IMG/VR virus record: IMGVR_UViG_3300034418_007637
Span: 1 to 27,500 of that record
Reading direction: 5' to 3' (one strand)
Source of the DNA: a virus
DNA length: 27,500 bases
A model generated the notes under the pieces. That model ran no database searches, was not told the DNA's origin, and saw only the letters and a list, made by a program, of their open reading frames with translations. The translations under genes and the position numbers were made by a program. Below are positions 23,129 to 27,500 of this stretch, in pieces. The first letter of the stretch is position 1. Each line of letters opens with the position of its first letter.

Positions 23129-23413
23129 TTATTGTTTAATCTGTTTGGCTTTTAAATTTTCATATAACTTAAAATGAGCCTCACTTCTTTCTTGGCTTTC
23201 TTTTAGTTTATCCTTTAATTCTTTGTTTTCTTCAATTATTGGCTCGATTACCTTTTCTTTAATTACTTCCTTTTCTCTTTCTGACTGCTTAACCATTTCT
23301 TCAAGTTCTTCTATTTGCTTTGCTTGGGATAATATTATTTTTTGATTAAAAGAAAGAATATGACCATCTTTTTTTAATTCTTGTAAAGTTTTTGCAATTT
23401 CTTCTATTTCCAT
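23129..23413 (-). CDS. Coiled-coil hypothetical protein (94 aa)
   Basis: The protein is mostly one long charged coiled coil (about residues 28-90; EELEEMVKQSEREKEVIKEK and repeats of KE/EL), preceded by a short helical region with LKKDGHILSFNQKIILSQAK. No further motif. Position in the early run suggests a small accessory or anti-host protein, but nothing shows it. Confidence 0.6.
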   Translation of the reverse strand: MEIEEIAKTLQELKKDGHILSFNQKIILSQAKQIEELEEMVKQSEREKEVIKEKVIEPIIEENKELKDKLKESQERSEAHFKLYENLKAKQIKQ

Positions 23414-23441
23414 AATCTTATTTTTTACTTATGCTAACTAA

Positions 23442-23567
23442 TTATCTTAAATATTTAGCCTTTAATGTGTGTACTATCTCCTTGTTTACACTCCTATCAT
23501 TCTTTTTAGCTTCTTTCTCTATTTTCTTAAATAGTTCTTCTTCTGCTTCTATTAGTTTCTTTTTCAT
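23442..23567 (-). CDS. Arc-like ribbon-helix-helix protein (41 aa)
   Basis: The 41-residue product starts MKKKLIEAEEELFKKIEKEA and ends with KKNDRSVNKEIVHTLKAKYL. The K/N-D-R-S-x-N-K-E-I-V-x-x-L signature is that of the Arc/MetJ family second helix. Arc is about 53 residues, so this is close to minimum length. It would bind DNA as a dimer and repress a phage promoter; the promoter at 23989-24019 upstream is a natural candidate. It follows the gene at 23582 by 14 bases. Confidence 0.72.
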   Translation of the reverse strand: MKKKLIEAEEELFKKIEKEAKKNDRSVNKEIVHTLKAKYLR

Positions 23568-23581
23568 ATTGTTTTAGTTTT

Positions 23582-23950
23582 TTAGTAGTAATACATATCA
23601 GAAATCATATCTTCTCTCATCTTCCCTGTAATTTCTTCAATTTCATCAATAGCTCTATACCCATTTAATTTAGTCATTTTTGTAAAGTTATCATAATAAT
23701 AACTTCCAACCTTAATAACTTCTCCGTAATAAAGCCTATAACCTACCATAAAAGAAACATTTACTTTTTCTAATTTATCAAAATAACATTCCTGTTGACA
23801 TTCTAAAATCTTTTCAGCTTTATCTAACTCTTTATCAGTTTCTAAAGTGTTTTCTCCTCTTCTAATCAACTCTGTGTTAACTCTTATAATTCTTTTGTTT
23901 TCTTCTCTAACTTTTAAGTTTTCGTTAAATTCTTTTGTCGTTGTTTTCAT
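23582..23950 (-). CDS. Hypothetical early protein (122 aa)
   Basis: This charged protein has a helical N-terminal half with TELIRRGENTLETDKELDKA and a C-terminal segment with RLYYGEVIKVGSYYYDNFTK. A TTG six bases upstream is also in frame, but I choose the ATG at 23950. No family is recognised. It is the first gene after a well-formed promoter, so it should be strongly expressed early. It heads the operon with the Arc-like, coiled-coil and 67-aa genes. Confidence 0.65.
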   Translation of the reverse strand: MKTTTKEFNENLKVREENKRIIRVNTELIRRGENTLETDKELDKAEKILECQQECYFDKLEKVNVSFMVGYRLYYGEVIKVGSYYYDNFTKMTKLNGYRAIDEIEEITGKMREDMISDMYYY

Positions 23951-23988
23951 TGTCAAGTATTTTTTAATGTTTGTTTTAAATTATAATG

Positions 23989-24019
23989 TAAAGATACATA
24001 TATATTTTATATATACAAA
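23989..24019 (-). promoter_or_regulatory. Bacteroidota promoter with -33 and -7 boxes
   Basis: The minus strand reads TTTG (24016-24019), then 19 bases, then TATCTTTA (23989-23996), matching -33 TTTG and -7 TAnnTTTG at the standard spacing (one mismatch, final G to A). The spacer is an almost pure alternating A/T run. It drives the gene at 23950 and its downstream partners. Confidence 0.7.
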
Positions 24020-24073
24020 CTATTTAACAACTTTTTTTAATCTTTTTTGCTAACTTATTGATTTTCATTGCTT

Positions 24074-24133
24074 TTACTCCTGCAAATTTTTTATTAATTC
24101 TTTATAATATTCTATCAATTCTCTTAACTCCAT
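24074..24133 (-). CDS. Possible 19-codon ORF after the homing endonuclease
   Basis: MELRELIEYYKELIKNLQE starts one base after the homing endonuclease stop. It has a helical, amphipathic composition. A 14-codon ORF (24024-24068) follows. Such small ORFs might be real or remnants of a gene disrupted by the homing endonuclease. The evidence is weak. Confidence 0.25.
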   Translation of the reverse strand: MELRELIEYYKELIKNLQE

Positions 24134-24134
24134 T

Positions 24135-24557
24135 CTACTCCACTTTTTTTGTATGATTGTTTATATGTCTAGTAAATGGTCTATTTTTACTCAAGGCGTG
24201 CCATCTACCAACCTTAACACAGTGTTTTACATTTTCAGATTGCGTACACCACTCTAAATTCTCTATTCTATTATCTTTTCTATCACTATTTATGTGGTTA
24301 ATAAATGGTTTATTTTCTGGGTTAGGTATAAATGCTTTTGCTATAATTCTATGTAACATAACACGCCTAGATTTACCCTTATTAGATAGTTTAATTCTTA
24401 GGTAGCCCAAACCATTATCTAATGGTTTTAAATAGTAACCATCCCTATATTTTAAATTACATCTTTTTAGGTTGCTAATTCTCTTGACTCTACCTAAATT
24501 AGATACTTTATAGATGCCCTCATATCCAACGACATCTTTCCAAATTTCTTTTGTCAT
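24135..24557 (-). CDS. NUMOD4-HNH homing endonuclease
   Basis: The 140-aa protein begins with a NUMOD4 domain (EIWKDVVGYEGIYKVSNLGRV, residues 4-24), then the HNH_3 core: VMLHRIIAKAFIPNP, NHINSDRKDNRIENLEWCT (about 88-106). The HNH histidines and asparagines are present. Such free-standing enzymes spread by cutting alleles that lack them. It lies between a structured leader (24589-24641) and the promoter region before the gene at 23950. No group I intron is visible. The C-terminal tail (KKVE) is short. Confidence 0.9.
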   Translation of the reverse strand: MTKEIWKDVVGYEGIYKVSNLGRVKRISNLKRCNLKYRDGYYLKPLDNGLGYLRIKLSNKGKSRRVMLHRIIAKAFIPNPENKPFINHINSDRKDNRIENLEWCTQSENVKHCVKVGRWHALSKNRPFTRHINNHTKKVE

Positions 24558-24588
24558 TTTATTACGCTTTTATTCACGTTGTTAAAGA

Positions 24589-24641
24589 ATCGGTGCGTGA
24601 ACGTGAACACTTTGCATAGGTTAATTAGACCTAACACCGAT
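24589..24641 (-). other. Structured leader: nested stems before the homing endonuclease
   Basis: A 7-bp outer inverted repeat (ATCGGTG at 24589 with CACCGAT at 24635) encloses a second stem TAGGT/ACCTA (24617-24633) and a CGTGAAC direct repeat (24596-24608). It fits a branched RNA or a protein-binding site. It is too short for tRNA and lacks a T tract, so it is not a terminator. Confidence 0.45.
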
Positions 24642-24647
24642 ATAAAG

Positions 24648-25022
24648 TTAAGAATTATTTTTTATATATTCATTCAAAGCCTTTAATAATATCTCTTTTT
24701 CATAATTACTCCATTTCATAGTTTGATTAGCTTTTAACCTTAATGCGTTATACCAATCTTCCCCCCTTTGTTCTTTTGCAAATTCTATAAATTCTAATGG
24801 GCTTTTATGAGCAGACCAACTACCAAATGTATGATGTGCCACACATAGACAATAACCATTTGTTAAATCCCATCTTACAGAACGGTTAGACCTACTATAA
24901 ACGTGGTGTGAATTTAATGTTGTTTCTTTACCGCATTTTTCACATTTAAACCCAGCCTTTACTTTTATTGCTTTACTCCAAGCTTCATCTAATTTACCGT
25001 CTATTCCTTTTAGTTTTTTCAT
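24648..25022 (-). CDS. HNH endonuclease-like protein (NinG/Rap type)
   Basis: The 124-aa protein has CEKCGK (28-33), then NSHHVYSRSNRSVRWDLTNG (42-61) and CLCVAHHTFGS, the zinc/HNH arrangement of phage recombination nucleases related to NinG or Rap. The His-His pair and the WDLTN segment are typical. It lies in the replication gene run, as ninG does in lambda-like phages, which suggests a role in recombination of phage DNA. The closest named family is uncertain. Confidence 0.75.
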   Translation of the reverse strand: MKKLKGIDGKLDEAWSKAIKVKAGFKCEKCGKETTLNSHHVYSRSNRSVRWDLTNGYCLCVAHHTFGSWSAHKSPLEFIEFAKEQRGEDWYNALRLKANQTMKWSNYEKEILLKALNEYIKNNS

Positions 25023-25044
25023 CTATTTATTAGTTGGTTTGTTG

Positions 25045-25233
25045 TTAGTGGTTTTCTTGCCATTGTTTTTCATTTAATAGTTTTTCTAAATCTATATCAC
25101 TTATCTCTTCATACCTTGTTCTTTCCTTTAATTTTGAGTACGGTAATTTTATAGTATGATACCAAGCACCGTTACTTCTTCTTCCAGTACCTACCTTTTC
25201 ATACTTTAATCCTTTTATGTAAAATACTAACAT
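25045..25233 (-). CDS. Small hypothetical protein (62 aa)
   Basis: This small protein has a basic, beta-like N-terminal half (LKYEKVGTGRRSNGAWYHTI) and an acidic helical end. It overlaps the stop of the gene at 25394 by seven bases. It is between that gene and the NinG-like nuclease in the replication run. No known family. Confidence 0.6.
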   Translation of the reverse strand: MLVFYIKGLKYEKVGTGRRSNGAWYHTIKLPYSKLKERTRYEEISDIDLEKLLNEKQWQENH

Positions 25234-25394
25234 TTGTTTATGTATTTTTTCTTTAAATTCTTTAAAAATTCAATATCCTTTTTGCAAACTAATATTTCTT
25301 TTTGCTTATGCTCATAGTTTCCGTTCTGAAAAATCTGAATACATTTTATATTTTCTTTTATTAATTGGTTTATTAATTCTATATTCTTTTCCAT
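25227..25394 (-). CDS. Small helical protein (55 aa)
   Basis: I found this ORF by direct reading. MEKNIELINQLIKENIKCIQ begins two bases after the helicase stop, and the product runs through QKEILVCKKDIEFLKNLKKK, all helical. Its TAG overlaps the next ATG. Gene density and coupling on both sides support it. It may be a small partner of the replication genes; no family is recognised. Confidence 0.6.
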   Translation of the reverse strand: MEKNIELINQLIKENIKCIQIFQNGNYEHKQKEILVCKKDIEFLKNLKKKYINKC

Positions 25395-25396
25395 AT

Positions 25397-26728
25397 TTAA
25401 AAATCTACATTAGGTAATATTGTAGTAAATGGCTTTGGCTCTTTTAAATCTTCTAATTCTATAAATTTAGTTAATTCAGCATTAAATCCAAGTGTTATAT
25501 GCTTAGTTGCTCCGTGCCTATTTTTAGCAAAATATATAATTGCTTTTCCTGCTGTACTTTCTCCGTTTTCATCTTCTGAAATTCCATAATACTCTGGTCT
25601 ATAAATAAACCTTACTATGTCAGCATCTTGCTCAATACTTCCGCTATCTCTTAAATCTGATAATTGAGGTAATTTAGCCCCACCCCTAGACTCTACTGCT
25701 CTACTTAATTGGCTTAAACATATTATTGGAGTATCTAATTCTTTGGCTAGTAATTTTAATTCCCTTGAAATTTCGCTTACTTCGTTTTCTTTACTTCTAC
25801 CCTTATCAACTCTATGTTTAATCAACTGTAAATAATCAATATAAATAGCGTCTAATTTTCTTATTGCGTTTTCTTTTCTGCTTTGTGCTTTTATTTGATA
25901 TAATGTATAGCAGTTATCTATTAACTTAAACCCACTATCTATTATAGGCTTTATTTTTTCATTTAAAGTATTGAAATCAATTTTTTCTTCATTGCTTAAA
26001 TTCTTTAATTCTATATCCGTTATTAAAGCTATTTGTCTTTTCATTAACTCTACTCCAGACATTTCTAAACTAAAAAATAATATATTCTTTTCAAAATCAA
26101 TAGAACTGTTTAAAGCCTCTGTTATTGCTAGACTTGTTTTACCCATTGCTGGACGCGCTGCTAATATTATTAAATGTCCTTTTTGCCATCCTCCAGTCAA
26201 TCTATCTACTTCTGTAAATCCAGTAGGACAACCAGTTAACCCTTTATTGTTTTTTGCAAATTCAATCTCTTTAATAGCCTTTCTTATTAATTCTATATTA
26301 TCATCAGAATCTTTATTTATTAATATATCTGATAGTTTTATAATGTCGTTATTTAGATTTTGGCTAATTTCAAATACATCGCTTGTTTTATTATTTGCAT
26401 CATTAACAATTCTATTTGAAATAACTAATAATTCTCTTTTAAATTGACACTCTTTTAACATAGATAAATACTTACTTATATTGTAAATATTTAAAGGACT
26501 ATCATAATTAAATAAATCTATTTTATCATTTTTTAGTTGGCTTTCTAAAGTATCAAAATCAACCTTATAACCTTTATCTTTAATTTCTAACATCGCCTTA
26601 ATAACTTCTTTGTTATTTAGGTCGTAAAACATATCAACACTAATATCATTAATGTTTTCTAAAAGTAAATCATCATTACCTATAAATGTAGATATTACTT
26701 GTTTTTCTATTTTTAAGTCTTTTATCAT
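25397..26728 (-). CDS. Replicative DNA helicase, DnaB family
   Basis: The 443-aa protein has the DnaB N-terminal helical domain (1-100), linker, and RecA-like C-terminal domain: Walker A ARPAMGKTS (191-199), LEMSG, Walker B IYIDYLQL (295-302), SQLSRAVE (339-346) and the arginine-finger region NRHGAT (403-408). It unwinds DNA ahead of the phage fork as a hexamer. Its ATG overlaps the replication protein gene, which probably helps load it. Confidence 0.95.
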   Translation of the reverse strand: MIKDLKIEKQVISTFIGNDDLLLENINDISVDMFYDLNNKEVIKAMLEIKDKGYKVDFDTLESQLKNDKIDLFNYDSPLNIYNISKYLSMLKECQFKRELLVISNRIVNDANNKTSDVFEISQNLNNDIIKLSDILINKDSDDNIELIRKAIKEIEFAKNNKGLTGCPTGFTEVDRLTGGWQKGHLIILAARPAMGKTSLAITEALNSSIDFEKNILFFSLEMSGVELMKRQIALITDIELKNLSNEEKIDFNTLNEKIKPIIDSGFKLIDNCYTLYQIKAQSRKENAIRKLDAIYIDYLQLIKHRVDKGRSKENEVSEISRELKLLAKELDTPIICLSQLSRAVESRGGAKLPQLSDLRDSGSIEQDADIVRFIYRPEYYGISEDENGESTAGKAIIYFAKNRHGATKHITLGFNAELTKFIELEDLKEPKPFTTILPNVDF

Positions 26729-27285
26729 TTGAAACTAAATGTATCTTTTTTATCTACTTCTTTAATGTAAGGTAAAGTATTTAATAAAGTTGATTTCCAA
26801 TTTTTAATTGATTTACCATTTCCATTTTTCCAATCATTCTCAATCCAGCTTTCGTATTTTAATTTAAGCGTATTAATACATACTTTAGGTTTCTTTTCTA
26901 AAGAGTATTTTTTAAAATCTTCAAAAGTGGGTATATTTTTATTATCTATATCATTATCTATATCATTATCTATATCGGGTTTTTTGGGTTTAGTTGGGTT
27001 GCCAGATAACCCACTGGGTTTTTTGGGTTTCTTTGGTCTACCACCTAACCCACCGTTTCTCCTATTCCTATCACATATTTCTTCATACTTTTTTAAATCT
27101 CTTTTTAATTGTTGTTGTATTGGTTTCCAAGCACCTAGTAAAACCCTATCTTCTAAAACTGGGTTCATATCATTTACATACTCCAAAAGATGTTGAAATA
27201 ATTTGCCTTTTTCCTCGTTAGTAAGGTGGTCTATTGTGTGAATAATATCACAATAAATGAGAAATGATTTTTTGTTTTCTGCCAT
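26725..27285 (-). CDS. Replication initiator / helicase-loader-like protein (DUF6291-like)
   Basis: The 186-aa protein starts with a DUF6291-like domain (SFLIYCDIIHTIDHLTNEEK, KLFQHLLEYVND, RDLKKYEEICDRNRRNGG, GGRPKK), then a low-complexity linker (KKPKKP units and DIDN repeats), then a C-terminal domain with YESWIENDWKNGNGKSIKNW typical of phage replication proteins. It lies directly before DnaB, the place of a loader or origin-binding protein. Exact role is inferred. It is the first gene after the promoter at 27382. Confidence 0.72.
   Translation of the reverse strand: MAENKKSFLIYCDIIHTIDHLTNEEKGKLFQHLLEYVNDMNPVLEDRVLLGAWKPIQQQLKRDLKKYEEICDRNRRNGGLGGRPKKPKKPSGLSGNPTKPKKPDIDNDIDNDIDNKNIPTFEDFKKYSLEKKPKVCINTLKLKYESWIENDWKNGNGKSIKNWKSTLLNTLPYIKEVDKKDTFSFK
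26941..26976 (-). repeat. Three tandem 12-bp repeats in the replication gene
   Basis: ATTATCTATATC occurs three times without change, encoding three DIDN units in the linker. Next to it a 15-base GGGTTTTTTGGGTTT occurs twice (26977, 27016), encoding KPKKP. Such repeats are prone to slippage in steps of four residues. Confidence 0.85.
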
Positions 27286-27321
27286 TTTAATACATTTTTT
27301 ACTATACGTTATTTATATTAG

Positions 27322-27389
27322 AGTAGTAGCAGGAACGTATAAACCTCATTGAATCAGACCGCTAAATCTGAACTACTACTGCAAATATA
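27322..27389 (-). promoter_or_regulatory. Replication-operon promoter with structured leader
   Basis: The complement of 27382-27389 reads TATATTTG (-7 box), giving a transcript start near 27376. The leader up to 27286 has an 8-bp inverted repeat, AGTAGTAG (27322-27329) with CTACTACT (27373-27380), enclosing a smaller stem TCAGA/TCTGA (27354-27371). It could fold as a branched leader or serve as a repressor site. The -33 box is not clear. Confidence 0.55.
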
Positions 27390-27403
27390 AGCATAATTTT
27401 TAA

Positions 27404-27500
27404 TTAAATAAACATTTTCCTAATAAATTTCATTGCTAAATTTTCAGCGTGTTCTATTGCTTCTTCTTTAGTTGGTATATTAGAAACTTTAATATCCTTT
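27404..27500 (-). CDS. C-terminal fragment of a gene entering from the right edge
   Basis: A frame open to the window edge encodes 31 residues (KDIKVSNIPTKEEAIEHAEN through MKFIRKMFI) before TAA at 27404-27406. It is helical and basic at the end. It is partial because the window ends, not because of a mutation. No family can be assigned. Its stop lies just before the replication promoter. Confidence 0.5.
   Translation of the reverse strand, partial: KDIKVSNIPTKEEAIEHAENLAMKFIRKMFI

Noticed and set aside
24589-24641. tRNA-like cloverleaf
   Set aside because: Only 53 bases, no proper T-loop (GTTCRANNC) and no anticodon arm.
27322-27380. tRNA or hammerhead-type ribozyme in the leader
   Set aside because: No anticodon loop of the right form, no T-loop consensus, and no CTGATGA or GAAA core in the right place.

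Overview
This window is a stretch of a low-GC, tailed double-stranded DNA phage or prophage of the siphovirus type. Its host is probably a Bacteroidota bacterium, most likely a flavobacterium. Four observations support the host call: the A+T-rich sequence, the lack of Shine-Dalgarno sites, repeated TATATTTG boxes in gene gaps that fit the Bacteroidota -7 consensus TAnnTTTG, and small proteins of types common in Bacteroidota phages. Every credible gene is on the minus strand, so transcription runs from high to low coordinates. Most genes overlap by 4 to 20 bases.

Replication and early region (about 27,500 to 20,950). A gene end enters from the right edge. A promoter with a structured leader follows, then a replication protein with a DUF6291-like N-terminus and a DnaB-type helicase. 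Next come small genes, a NinG/HNH-like nuclease, a NUMOD4-HNH homing endonuclease, a second promoter, and several small proteins. One of these is a 41-residue Arc-like protein. A distinct two-gene island (about 21,050 to 22,900) carries a GP88-family protein and an SPPY-type DNA methyltransferase. Its borders hold hairpins that share the 10-mer CATTAAAACG, plus a second duplicated motif. It looks like imported cassettes.

Glycan region (20,087 to 14,592). A small Fis-type helix-turn-helix gene leads into nine overlapping genes: a GT-A glycosyltransferase, a GT25 enzyme, a GT11 fucosyltransferase, an unrecognised protein, a GT6 (ABO blood-group type) transferase, a GT2 enzyme, a ParB-like protein, a SAM methyltransferase and another GT-A enzyme. 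GT25, GT11 and GT6 match, in order, the steps that build an ABO/H-type glycan (galactose, then alpha-1,2-fucose, then alpha-1,3-Gal or GalNAc). This is the most striking content of the window.

Late structural region (14,580 to 1,120). A promoter with an 18-bp palindrome near the predicted start of transcription precedes portal, prohead protease, HK97-type major capsid protein, a strong terminator, head-tail connector, another embedded glycosyltransferase, head closure, HK97 gp10-like, tail terminator, tail tube, tail assembly chaperone pair with a clear A_AAA_AAG -1 frameshift site, tape measure, baseplate/hub-like protein, a LamG-type fibre and a second terminal virion protein. The small tape measure, the absence of a sheath and the gpG/gpGT arrangement indicate a siphovirus.

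Left end (1,124 to 1). An HNH endonuclease is followed by five tiny genes. The five are joined to one another by ATGA overlaps; two are single-span membrane peptides. No terminase, integrase, lysin or tRNA is visible, so these must lie outside the window if present.
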